Made by a program: the position numbers and the translations under genes
DNA from: a virus
Strand: one strand, 5' to 3'
DNA length: 23,362 bases
Virus record (IMG/VR): IMGVR_UViG_3300042691_029096
Location: 1 to 23,362 of that record
Part shown: positions 15,646 through 22,494 of the stretch, in pieces
Position numbering within the stretch: position 1 is the stretch's first letter
Layout: the number at the start of each line of letters is the position of its first letter
Notes under the pieces: model-generated
What the model saw: only the letters and a program-made list of their open reading frames with translations
Databases searched by the model: none
What the model was told of the DNA's origin: nothing

Positions 15646-16089
15646 ATGGCAGAATCTTACAAAAGTAGATACAAACCATCATTTCCCGAAAAGTACAAAG
15701 GAGATCCCAACAACATTGTCTGCAGAAGTAGTTGGGAAAGAAAGTTCTCATATTGGTGCGATCATAATCCAAGTGTTATTCTTTGGGCATCGGAAGAATT
15801 TTGTATTCCATATGTATCTCCAGTTGATAATAGAATACATAGATACTTTCCAGATTACCTAATAAAGATTAAGGAATCGGACGGTAAAGTAAAAACTTAT
15901 GTGATTGAAGTGAAACCAAAAAAACAAACCGTTGCCCCAAAGATTCCCAAAAGAAAAACAAAGTCTTGGTTATATGAGGCAAAGACTTATGCAGTTAATC
16001 AAGCAAAGTGGAAAGCAGCAGAAGAATTTTGTAAAGATCGTATGATTGAATTCAAGATCATAACAGAAGACAATCTAGGCATAAAGTAA
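15646..16089 (+). CDS. gp4: Head completion protein gp4
   Basis: The 147-aa protein matches the T4 gp4 (gp50/gp4) family: CRSSWERKFSYWCDHNPSV, then WASEEFCIPY, HRYFPDYLIKI, YVIEVKPKKQ and a C-terminal KWKAAEEFCKDR helix. The E (SSWE), D (FPDY) and ExK (EVK) residues match a PD-(D/E)XK nuclease-like core. In T4, gp4 acts with gp2 on filled heads before tail joining. The start has AAGGA just upstream and an exact TATAAATA late promoter. The stop overlaps the next start (TAATG), giving translational coupling. Confidence 0.9.
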   Translation: MAESYKSRYKPSFPEKYKGDPNNIVCRSSWERKFSYWCDHNPSVILWASEEFCIPYVSPVDNRIHRYFPDYLIKIKESDGKVKTYVIEVKPKKQTVAPKIPKRKTKSWLYEAKTYAVNQAKWKAAEEFCKDRMIEFKIITEDNLGIK

Positions 16090-16475
16090 TGGCACAAGGA
16101 TTCGGTCAATATGTTGAACCAAGTTCTAGAAGAGTTAATGAACTTAAAGATAGGTTGAAAAGATACAACTATACAAAACCAGATGATATTATGATGACCA
16201 TTATGGAAGTATTCCGTGATGGTGACTTTGTTCCTGACGTTGGGAAATATTATACCTTTATATACTCAGCCAAAACAAAAGACGTTACCTATGATGAGTT
16301 TCCTCTTGTAGCAGTTACTTCGATAGAACGTTGGGGATTCAGAGGCATTAACTTTCATTGGGGACAACAAAGACAATACACATGGTTTGAAGTTGACAGT
16401 AGACTATTAGAAATTAAACAAAACGAGATTGATTACTTCCGTTCTCTTCCATATGCAAAATTTAGAACTAAATAA
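16089..16475 (+). CDS. Conserved 128-aa phage protein of unknown function
   Basis: Coupled to gp4 by a TAATG overlap and followed by gp48. The sequence has a helical N-terminus (SSRRVNELKDRLKRYNYTKP) and a beta core with YYTFIYSAKTKDVTYDEFPL followed by GFRGINFHWGQQRQYTWFEV. I have seen a YDxFPLV plus GFxGxNFH pattern in small virion-associated proteins of myoviruses, but cannot name a function. Its position inside the gp4-gp48-gp53 block suggests a minor virion or assembly protein. No signal peptide, membrane segment or cysteine pair is visible. Confidence 0.7.
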   Translation: MAQGFGQYVEPSSRRVNELKDRLKRYNYTKPDDIMMTIMEVFRDGDFVPDVGKYYTFIYSAKTKDVTYDEFPLVAVTSIERWGFRGINFHWGQQRQYTWFEVDSRLLEIKQNEIDYFRSLPYAKFRTK

Positions 16476-16478
16476 ATA
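16471..16478 (+). promoter_or_regulatory. Late promoter-like AATAAATA upstream of gp48
   Basis: AATAAATA overlaps the TAA stop of the 128-aa gene (AAATAAATAAATA context) and lies 14 nt before the gp48 ATG. That spacing would leave a very short leader, and no Shine-Dalgarno is visible, so this is tentative. Confidence 0.4.
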
Positions 16479-16491
16479 AAAACTGTCCTAA

Positions 16492-17868
16492 ATGGCAACC
16501 CCATACACATATCAAATATCAAATCCAAATATTGACAACGGTGAAGGGAGAGTAAGTTCTGCCTATAAAGACTCTAGTGGAAAAAATAAGTTATCAACAA
16601 TAACTACAACAAATCCAACAGGATACAAACCAATTGATTCAAATTCTTCTGATTCAATTGTAAAAAAGTTAAGTTATGCAGTTCAAACTGATGGAAAAAT
16701 AACATATCAATATGATGATGGAACTGGAAATAAAATACAATATAATTCAATTCAAGAAATAGCAAATGATTTTGGAATATCCGGATATAGTTCTACAACA
16801 ACCGCAAAAATAAAAGATGGGATGAGGAGAGCATTATCAACAGCAACTGAAGAATATAATACAAAAAACCCGAATACCAAAATAGGTCCTACTGCAGCGA
16901 AACCAACTGACGAAGAAAAAACCCAACAAGCATCGGAAGTAGAAGCAAAAGATATATCAGCATCAATATCTGATGGATATGTGAGAACAAATTATGGAGA
17001 ACCAAAAAACCTAAGATATCCAGAAAAACTAGACTCAAAAACTCAAGATTGCATACAATTCAAAATGTTCAGATATGGAACAAAAAGTATTGACGCAAGC
17101 ACAGAAGAAAAAGCATTAAATTTAAAATTACCAGATAGAAATCTTACAGAAATAAAAGGAACAGTAACCCTACCAATTCAACCATCTATTACAGACAGTA
17201 ATGGCGTTGATTGGGGAGGAGCAAATTTAAGTCCAACAGATGCATACTTTGCTTCCCTTTCAAGGGGAGCAATGGAGGGAGAGGGAGGTCTTGCTGCAGT
17301 AGTATCAGATTTAGCAGGTAGAGTTTCTGGAGATTTGAAAAAAGCAGTAAAAGATCCTGACGTAAAAAATGCTCTTTTGACATATTTCACTCAAGAAGCA
17401 GTGGGAATTCAGGGTCTATTATCAAGAACTGCAGGAGCAGTTATAAATCCAAACTTAGAACTACTCTTTAATGGTCCAACACTAAGACCCTTTAGTTTTA
17501 CATTTAGATTATCTCCAAGAAGTGAAACAGAGGCAGCAAATGTAAGGAGAATTATACGATTTTTCAAACAAGGAATGTCAGTCAAAACTTCCCCCTCAAG
17601 TATATTTCTGAAGGCACCAAATGTATTTGAAATAAAATATCTTGCAAATGGAAAAGACCACCCTGCATTAAATAGAATTAAAAAGTGTGCTCTTCTTGGA
17701 TGTGATGTTGATTATACTCCAGATGGAACTTACATGACTTTTAATGATGATTCTAAAACTATGACTTCTTACCAATTATCATTAAGATTCAGTGAGCTAG
17801 ATCCAATCTATGAAGAAGATTATAACAGAAATGGATTATCTGAAACAGATACTCAAATAGGTTACTAA
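16492..17868 (+). CDS. gp48: Baseplate tail tube cap gp48
   Basis: A 458-aa protein. Residues 1-160 are a polar Ser/Thr/Asn/Lys-rich region, probably flexible. The C-terminal half carries the gp48-type tube-like fold: LLFNGPTLRPFSFTFRLSPR, then VRRIIRFFKQGMSVKT, FLKAPNVFEIKYL, GTYMTFND and YQLSLRFSELDPIYEEDY at the end. In T4, gp48 sits on the hub and gp54 polymerises on it to start the tube. The Gly/Ala-rich segment around 245-260 (SRGAMEGEGGLAAVV) is a likely loop or helix insertion. gp53 follows one base after the stop. Assigned from fold signature and gene order. Confidence 0.85.
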   Translation: MATPYTYQISNPNIDNGEGRVSSAYKDSSGKNKLSTITTTNPTGYKPIDSNSSDSIVKKLSYAVQTDGKITYQYDDGTGNKIQYNSIQEIANDFGISGYSSTTTAKIKDGMRRALSTATEEYNTKNPNTKIGPTAAKPTDEEKTQQASEVEAKDISASISDGYVRTNYGEPKNLRYPEKLDSKTQDCIQFKMFRYGTKSIDASTEEKALNLKLPDRNLTEIKGTVTLPIQPSITDSNGVDWGGANLSPTDAYFASLSRGAMEGEGGLAAVVSDLAGRVSGDLKKAVKDPDVKNALLTYFTQEAVGIQGLLSRTAGAVINPNLELLFNGPTLRPFSFTFRLSPRSETEAANVRRIIRFFKQGMSVKTSPSSIFLKAPNVFEIKYLANGKDHPALNRIKKCALLGCDVDYTPDGTYMTFNDDSKTMTSYQLSLRFSELDPIYEEDYNRNGLSETDTQIGY

Positions 17869-17869
17869 T

Positions 17870-18538
17870 ATGCCAAGTTATTTCCGCCAAGTTCCAGACT
17901 TTCAATACGTCAATAGAAACCCAGATTCCCAAGGAATTTCAGATTATTTAACTGTCAAGAATCTTTTCAAAAAAGGAAAGATAAGAGAGGATATATTTGG
18001 TAATTTAAGTTTCTTCACCAAATATAAAATTGTTGGTGACGAAAGACCGGATAATGTTGCGTATAAATTTTATGAAGATGAAACTTTGGATTGGATTGTT
18101 TTACTTTCAAACAATATTTTGAACGTTCAGACAGAATGGCCACTTCCACAACAAAGTTTTGATACTTTCTTGTTAGAAAAATATGGATCTTATCAAAATA
18201 TGAGTGCGGTTCGTCATTACGAAACCATAGAAATTACAAATGCTAGTGGAATCACAATTATTCCTGCAGGTTTAAGAGTACCGTCAAACTTTTCTACTAC
18301 TTTTTATGATGATAAACTAGGAAGACAAGTAACCAGAAGAAATATTACTGTTCCAATCACAAATTATCAATACGAACAAAAAATTGAAGACAATAAAAGA
18401 AATATTTTTGTACTCAAAGCAAGATACCTAAATGTCATTCTTAATGATATGGAAAGTTTAATGACATATAAAAAAGGTGGCGCTCAGTATGAGAGCGACA
18501 CCTTGAAGAAAGGGGATAATATTAGACTTTACTCTTGA
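17870..18538 (+). CDS. gp53: Baseplate wedge protein gp53
   Basis: The 222-aa protein matches the T4 gp53 family: an N-terminal YFRQVPDFQYVNRN, then YKIVGDERPDNVAYKFYEDETLDWIVLLSNNI (a LysM-like helix-strand unit; shown here in parts as YKIVGDERPDNVA and LDWIVLLSNN), PLPQQSFDTFLLEKYG, and a C-terminal RNIFVLKARYLNVILND. In T4, gp53 joins neighbouring wedges around the hub, the last step before baseplate closure. Its last codon abuts the stop codon of gp32 on the other strand with no gap. Its 3' end contains, in antisense, a hairpin followed by six U residues that is likely the gp32 terminator. Confidence 0.9.
   Translation: MPSYFRQVPDFQYVNRNPDSQGISDYLTVKNLFKKGKIREDIFGNLSFFTKYKIVGDERPDNVAYKFYEDETLDWIVLLSNNILNVQTEWPLPQQSFDTFLLEKYGSYQNMSAVRHYETIEITNASGITIIPAGLRVPSNFSTTFYDDKLGRQVTRRNITVPITNYQYEQKIEDNKRNIFVLKARYLNVILNDMESLMTYKKGGAQYESDTLKKGDNIRLYS
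18470..18502 (-). terminator. Intrinsic terminator for gp32, inside gp53 (antisense)
   Basis: Read on the minus strand: a stem with a GGTGTCGCTC arm, a 7-nt loop and a GAGCGCCACC arm (10 positions, one mismatch), followed directly by TTTTTT. It lies just after the gp32 stop at 18539. The plus strand has no T-run after the hairpin, so it should act mainly on leftward transcripts. Confidence 0.75.
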
Positions 18539-19483
18539 TCAATCTTCAGCAAGACGCTGGAAGTAGGAAAGAGCATCATCTTCGTCATCATCCTGAGAGA
18601 TTTGAGGAAGTGAAGGAGACTTAGAACGAGCATAAGATTGTTCCAGTTCTTCTACCACACGATCTTGAACTGTAGGAGTTTGAGTAAACTCTTCAAGTTC
18701 ATCCTCTTGCTCAACCACTGCACGGGAACGAGCAGGAGAAGAGTTCTTAAGACCCAGAACCATATTCATACGACGCTCAAGGTCTTCATAGGACTTGAAT
18801 TGATCAGGGGCAGTGATTGCAGTCAGAGAATACTCTTTCTTCCAGAGGGCTTCCAGAGCATCGTCATCATCCAGTAGTGGTTCAACAGAACCAAATTCTG
18901 ATTTGTCGTAGTTCCAATACCCATCTTTCTTTACGATCTTGAGTTTGAAATTAGCACCTTGCCAAAAATCAAAAGGATTGATAGGAGTCTCGTCTTCAAA
19001 CTCAGGTTGCATTGCTTCCATGATCTTATCAAAGATCTTCTTACCATACTTGAAGAGGAAGACCTTACCTTCGTTATGAGGATTTACGGGATCTTTTACA
19101 ACGTAGATATTGCTGTAATAAGACAGTTTACGCTTTTGCTTGCGAACAGTTTCTTTGTTAGATTCAATACCACTGTTCCACAGTTCACGGTTATATTCTC
19201 CCAGTGGATCTTTTTGTCCAATAGTGGTCAAAGAGTTTTCAATGTACCAACCACCAGGACCTTGGAAAGCATGAGAATACATTTTTGCCCAGGGAAGTTC
19301 TTCACCTTCAGGGGCAGGAAGGAAACGGATAACTGCGAAACCGTTACCAGTTTTGTCCATCTCGGGTTTCCAGAGACGCTCATCAGCACCTCCAGAAGTT
19401 GTACTCATCTTCTCAACTTCCTTTACCAGTTTGGAAGTAAGAGAACCAAGAGTGGATTGTTTTTTGAGATCAGAAAAAGACAT
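18539..19483 (-). CDS. gp32: Single-stranded DNA-binding protein gp32
   Basis: A 314-aa protein. The start is the ATG at 19483 (MSFSDLKKQSTLGSL) with AGGT upstream; the extended reading frame has no support. The N-terminus has a basic LAST-like motif (KKQSTLGSL) for cooperative binding. The core has VIRFLPAPEG and FLFKYGKKIFDKI, as in T4 gp32. The C-terminus is acidic (QDDDEDDALSYFQRLAED), the part used in T4 to contact gp59 and other replication proteins. It has no cysteine anywhere, so the T4 zinc site is absent. A sigma70-type promoter at 19530-19558 and a terminator at 18470-18502 make it a likely single-gene unit. Confidence 0.92.
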   Translation of the reverse strand: MSFSDLKKQSTLGSLTSKLVKEVEKMSTTSGGADERLWKPEMDKTGNGFAVIRFLPAPEGEELPWAKMYSHAFQGPGGWYIENSLTTIGQKDPLGEYNRELWNSGIESNKETVRKQKRKLSYYSNIYVVKDPVNPHNEGKVFLFKYGKKIFDKIMEAMQPEFEDETPINPFDFWQGANFKLKIVKKDGYWNYDKSEFGSVEPLLDDDDALEALWKKEYSLTAITAPDQFKSYEDLERRMNMVLGLKNSSPARSRAVVEQEDELEEFTQTPTVQDRVVEELEQSYARSKSPSLPQISQDDDEDDALSYFQRLAED

Positions 19484-19529
19484 TTGTGTACCTCGGATTT
19501 GTAAGGATTTGGCCTTTGTGTACTTCGTT

Positions 19530-19558
19530 ATTCTACAGGTCGGAACCCGTCTTGTCAA
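19530..19558 (-). promoter_or_regulatory. Sigma70-type promoter P4, upstream of gp32
   Basis: On the minus strand, TTGACA (19558-19553), a 17-nt spacer and TAGAAT (19535-19530). It lies in the last codons of the DUF1825 gene, and the TAG of the -10 is that gene's stop codon. The predicted start near 19523 gives a leader of about 40 nt before the gp32 ATG. Confidence 0.7.
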
Positions 19559-19877
19559 TCTGTTGCTTCATTATATCAAGCATTTTGGACATGTTGTTCA
19601 AAATGATATTCATGTCGGTGCCAGGAGGCATACCCATCATGATAGCAGAACTAATAATACGTTCTTTCATTTCTTTTGCTTCAGGATCATCAGACAAACT
19701 CATTCTTGTGTAAAGAACTTTTTGTTTTTCTAAAAGAGTTTCTAAAACTTCAACATGCTCAAGTTTTTCTTCCTTTGTCATGGAAGGAAACTTAAAAACA
19801 TTTTGATAGATTTGTTCTTGAAGTTCTGCGATTTCCGTCATTTCTGCACGGACGACTTCGGAACTAAAGAAACTCAT
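19533..19877 (-). CDS. DUF1825 family protein
   Basis: The 114-aa protein begins MSFFSSEVVRAEMTEIAELQ and continues with KLEHVEVLETLLEKQKVLYT and RMSLSDDPEAKEM. This matches the small helical DUF1825 family otherwise known from cyanobacteria. The phage form has an extra C-terminal part (IMMGMPPGTDMNIILNNMSK). Function is unknown in both settings. It sits between gp59 and gp32; the start has a strong GGAGG site inside the end of gp59 and overlaps its stop by 4 nt, so it is translated with gp59. Its 3' end contains the gp32 promoter. A role in replication or host interference is a guess from context only. Confidence 0.75.
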   Translation of the reverse strand: MSFFSSEVVRAEMTEIAELQEQIYQNVFKFPSMTKEEKLEHVEVLETLLEKQKVLYTRMSLSDDPEAKEMKERIISSAIMMGMPPGTDMNIILNNMSKMLDIMKQQIDKTGSDL

Positions 19878-20470
19878 TGATCCTCCAAAATAATTTCTTT
19901 CAAGATTTTGCGAAAATGAAATACATCAATATTTAGAAATGGATTATATTTTTTAATCCTACGACTTACGGTTTGCCACACCGGGTCTTGAAGTTTCTTA
20001 TCAAACTTGTTCCCGAACAGGAATATTCGGTCATAGATGACCATAGTTTCTAGGCTAATCTTCCCGCTCAGGAACTTTTTTAAAAGGGGCGGATGTCCTT
20101 TAGAACACTTAAAAACATCCTCAAAGTTATTTTCTTCAAATAAAGATTGACTTTCTTCTTTGAAAACATAAGAAAGAGACTGAACTTTCTTTTGCCAGTT
20201 TTGATATCTTTCTTCACCCTCTTTTATCATCTCACCAATCCAAAGTGTTTCTGGATCAGGGCAAGATACAAAGTTGGCAACAAAAAATTCAACTACTTCT
20301 TTATCTGATTTCTGTCTTGCGATCTTTTCAAACCAAAATCGATCTTTACGTTTATAAAACGATTGAACTGTTGCTCTGCTTTTGCCACAATACTTATGAT
20401 AATCGTAACTATCTTTCGTAAAGTGATTTTTTAAAGCAAGGTATTCACGATAAGCATCGAATGGCATCAT
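19874..20470 (-). CDS. gp59: Helicase loader gp59
   Basis: The 198-aa protein matches the T4 gp59 family: MPFDAYREYLALKNHFTKDS, then YDYHKYCGKSR, SFYKRKDRFWFEKIA, and a C-terminal half with ERYQNWQKKVQSLSYVF, PPLLKKFLSGKISLETMVIYD and NPFLNIDVFHFRKI. In T4 it loads the gp41 helicase on gp32-coated forks and recombination intermediates. Start: tandem ATG codons at 20470 and 20467 with no Shine-Dalgarno; the whole leader is the repeated element seen also at 631-684. It lies between gp33 and DUF1825, upstream of gp32, so loader and its DNA-coating partner are neighbours. Confidence 0.92.
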   Translation of the reverse strand: MMPFDAYREYLALKNHFTKDSYDYHKYCGKSRATVQSFYKRKDRFWFEKIARQKSDKEVVEFFVANFVSCPDPETLWIGEMIKEGEERYQNWQKKVQSLSYVFKEESQSLFEENNFEDVFKCSKGHPPLLKKFLSGKISLETMVIYDRIFLFGNKFDKKLQDPVWQTVSRRIKKYNPFLNIDVFHFRKILKEIILEDQ

Positions 20471-20523
20471 TCAAAAAAGTAATATAGGGATTTTTTTGCC
20501 GGAATTTTTTCAACCCAAAAATG
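20470..20523 (-). repeat. Repeated intergenic leader element, copy B
   Basis: This minus-strand stretch fills the gap between the gp33 stop and the gp59 start. It shares CATTTTTGG, AAAAAATTCC and ATTACTTTTTTGAA, in order, with copy A at 631-684, with 1-2 nt spacing changes. It contains TATATT, which could be a -10 box, but no -35 at the right distance. Confidence 0.7.
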
Positions 20524-20525
20524 AA

Positions 20526-20783
20526 TTAAAAAACTAATTTAGCGCGGGAAGTCTTTTTGAGAAAATTCAGTTCCATTGCTTCATACTTTATCTTTTCTTT
20601 CAGGGGTTTGGAGATAAGTTTTGGAACTGACTCCAAATCAATGTTGTTCTGTTCGCAGAAGTAGATAATCGCATCAATGTAATTCATTTCAACGTTTACT
20701 TGCACGAGACTTTCAATCTCTTGTGCAAAACGTGAAGGACAAAAGAACTTATTCTCTAATGCTTTCTCTAATTCATTCTCCAT
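20526..20783 (-). CDS. gp33: Late transcription co-activator gp33
   Basis: The 85-aa protein matches T4 gp33: ENKFFCPSRFAQEIESLVQ, then MNYIDAIIYFCEQNNIDLES, PLKEKIKYEAMELNFLKK, ending KLVF, the short C-terminal hydrophobic tail that in T4 gp33 contacts the sliding clamp. T4 gp33 bridges RNA polymerase and clamp at late promoters with gp55. The start is the ATG at 20783 with AGGT upstream, overlapping the exonuclease stop by 11 nt; a TTG further up is unlikely. A sigma70-type promoter at 20836-20864 would express it early enough to turn on late genes. Confidence 0.88.
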   Translation of the reverse strand: MENELEKALENKFFCPSRFAQEIESLVQVNVEMNYIDAIIYFCEQNNIDLESVPKLISKPLKEKIKYEAMELNFLKKTSRAKLVF

Positions 20784-21453
20784 CTGACCTAGTATTGTGA
20801 TGTACAAATTCTTTGATATAACGAACTAATAGTCTAATATAATCGTCTTTGTTCCTTTTGTCAAATACTTTCACCTCACCACCAGGAGTAACCATGAGTG
20901 TGATGAGTTTTTTAACAACCTGACCAGTGAGTTCGTAATATGCTGCAGCGTAAAATGTCTCTTGAACAAAGTAGTTCTCAATCCATTCTTCTGGTTTGAT
21001 TTTTTCTGAAGTCTTGAAGTCAATAACTGCTAACTCTCCTTCATATTCTGCGATACAATCAACTCGTCCAGCGAGTCCAAGATATTCAGAATAGAGAGTT
21101 CTTTCAATAGCATGAATATTATTTATCTTATCAAGATAAGGTTTTGCATGAATATACATGAACTTTGTCATGGGTTGATAATCATCCCAGTTTAGTTCTT
21201 TATTTTCTAAGTAGTCCTGACAGACTTGGTGAAAATCAGTTCCTCTTGCAGTTGCTTTTCTTGTAATCGCATTTGCTTTTTCTTCACCAACTCTTTTCCT
21301 CCACTCAACAAAGATTTGACGATTATAAAAAGAAGTCACAGAAGTAATAGAAGGCACCCACTGACCATCTGGAAGATTGTACAAGCGGATGCCATTTGTT
21401 TCTTTCTTTTCTAATTCAAGATCACCTAAGTAATTACAATGAACAAAACTCAT
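20773..21453 (-). CDS. PD-(D/E)XK exonuclease, RecB/MGME1-like
   Basis: The 226-aa protein has the motifs of RecB/Cas4/MGME1-type single-strand exonucleases: RGTDFH (H75), GLAGRVDCIAEY (D132), AVIDFKTSEK (D145 and K147 of the catalytic D-x-K), and QETFYAAAY (Q164, Y168). No cysteine cluster for an iron-sulfur site is seen. It starts by a 4-nt ATGA overlap with phoH. Role inferred: end processing in replication or recombination, or breakdown of host DNA. Its 3' part contains promoter P5 and overlaps gp33. The family call is strong, the substrate is not known. Confidence 0.85.
   Translation of the reverse strand: MSFVHCNYLGDLELEKKETNGIRLYNLPDGQWVPSITSVTSFYNRQIFVEWRKRVGEEKANAITRKATARGTDFHQVCQDYLENKELNWDDYQPMTKFMYIHAKPYLDKINNIHAIERTLYSEYLGLAGRVDCIAEYEGELAVIDFKTSEKIKPEEWIENYFVQETFYAAAYYELTGQVVKKLITLMVTPGGEVKVFDKRNKDDYIRLLVRYIKEFVHHNTRSDGE
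20836..20864 (-). promoter_or_regulatory. Sigma70-type promoter P5, upstream of gp33
   Basis: On the minus strand, TTGACA (20864-20859), a 17-nt spacer and TATATT (20841-20836). It is embedded in the exonuclease 3' coding region (codons for FDKRNKDDYI). The start near 20829 leaves about 46 nt to the gp33 ATG. Confidence 0.6.
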
Positions 21454-22205
21454 ACACCAACTTCCATTTTTGCAAGAATATACTCTTTAACTAGACCAGA
21501 ACGAACAATGTCTTCTACACCAAATTCTACAATGTCAATTGAAGGCATAATACGAAGAACCTTCATAAAATCAACGATCCCATTCTTCTCGTTTGTTTTG
21601 ATAAGATCGCTTTGAGTAGCGTCACCACAGAACATGATCTTTGAGTTTTCACCAACACGAGTAATGATACTATCAAGTTCATGATAGTTTAAGTTTTGAA
21701 ACTCGTCTACAATAATGATTGCATTGTCCAGAGTAGTTCCGCGAATAAAAGAAGTGCTCCAAAAACTAATCGTTCCCTGAGTTTTGAGGTTTCCATAAAG
21801 CATTTCAAACGATGCGTCGTCTGGCATTTGGAACATAAACTTTACCATATTCTTATAGGGAATTTGATAAAGTGACGACTTATCCTCATGATCACCAGGT
21901 AAGAAACCAATCTCGCGAGTAGCAACAAGAGATCTTACGATATAGATTTTTTCGTAAGGACTTCTATCGTCTAAAACATCTTGAAGGGCATTATATAACG
22001 TGATAAATGTCTTACCTGTTCCAGCACATCCGTAAGCAACAATGTTTTGTCCTTTTTCATATGCTTCATATAGAAGTTTTTGATTATCGGTGAGAGGTTC
22101 AATATCTCTCATTAGATCAAGGTTGATTGGCTTCTTGCGTTTCATTTGTTTAGCAGTCATGCCAACACCAATCGGTTGATCATCTACTCTTCTTTTTCTT
22201 GCCAT
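21450..22205 (-). CDS. phoH: PhoH-like P-loop ATPase
   Basis: The 251-aa protein has Walker A GCAGTGKT (59-66) and Walker B IIIVDEFQN (D167, E168), followed by RVGENSKIMFCGDATQSDL, a PhoH-type sensor region resembling superfamily 1 helicases. An N-terminal basic tail (ARKRRV, MKRKKP) may bind nucleic acid. PhoH is very common in cyanophages and widely used as a marker; its job is unsettled (RNA metabolism or phosphate stress). No PHO box is evident in the short upstream gap. The ATG at 22205 lacks a clear Shine-Dalgarno and sits 7 nt after the 82-aa gene, so co-transcription is likely. Confidence 0.92.
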   Translation of the reverse strand: MARKRRVDDQPIGVGMTAKQMKRKKPINLDLMRDIEPLTDNQKLLYEAYEKGQNIVAYGCAGTGKTFITLYNALQDVLDDRSPYEKIYIVRSLVATREIGFLPGDHEDKSSLYQIPYKNMVKFMFQMPDDASFEMLYGNLKTQGTISFWSTSFIRGTTLDNAIIIVDEFQNLNYHELDSIITRVGENSKIMFCGDATQSDLIKTNEKNGIVDFMKVLRIMPSIDIVEFGVEDIVRSGLVKEYILAKMEVGV

Positions 22206-22211
22206 ATAGAA

Positions 22212-22460
22212 TTAAATTGGTTTTACTTTTGAACCTGGTGCTTTTGAAGCTTTAGTCAATACATCATTCCAACCTGGATGAGACTTTCTAAGTCTATCAT
22301 AGATTTCACCAACTTCCCCTGAATTAGGGCAAGTTGATGGATCTGACCAGTCTCTGTCCCAATCAGGATTATCTTGTTTCCATTGATCCCAATCGTGAAC
22401 ACTCATAGAGACTTCTTTTTGTTCACCTGTAACTTTATTATAAACTGGATATGTTGCCAA
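22212..22460 (-). CDS. FmdB-like small phage protein without zinc cysteines, TTG start
   Basis: The 82-aa protein starts ATYPVYNKVTGEQKEVSMSV after the initiator and ends with a WNDVLTKASKAPGSK tail. The opening (TYxxxNKxTGE) and the PG-S tail resemble cyanophage FmdB-type regulatory proteins, but only one Cys is present, so the usual zinc ribbon is lost. The start is a TTG at 22460 with a strong GGAGGAG 5 nt upstream; the nearby ATG is stopped at once. A late-promoter-like AATAAATA at 22487-22494 lies 27 nt upstream. The FmdB link is weak. Confidence 0.65.
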   Translation of the reverse strand: MATYPVYNKVTGEQKEVSMSVHDWDQWKQDNPDWDRDWSDPSTCPNSGEVGEIYDRLRKSHPGWNDVLTKASKAPGSKVKPI

Positions 22461-22486
22461 TGTTACTCCTCCATAGTATGTAAGGA

Positions 22487-22494
22487 TATTTATT
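22487..22494 (-). promoter_or_regulatory. Late promoter-like AATAAATA overlapping the thyX stop
   Basis: GAATAAATATCC on the minus strand, with the TAA of thyX inside the box. It is 27 nt upstream of the TTG start of the 82-aa gene and could feed phoH and the exonuclease late in infection. Confidence 0.45.

Noticed and set aside
19484-19558. 25-residue N-terminal extension of gp32
   Set aside because: It would overlap the promoter and the DUF1825 gene. The ATG at 19483 has a ribosome binding site and gives the expected gp32 N-terminus.
18959-19733. Two long plus-strand ORFs opposite gp32 and DUF1825
   Set aside because: Antisense shadows of well-supported genes with no Shine-Dalgarno, and low-complexity Phe/Ser/Arg composition typical of antisense frames.
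21460-21500. TATATT sequence near the end of phoH as a promoter for the exonuclease
   Set aside because: No recognisable -35 at 16-18 nt; translation appears coupled to phoH through the ATGA overlap.
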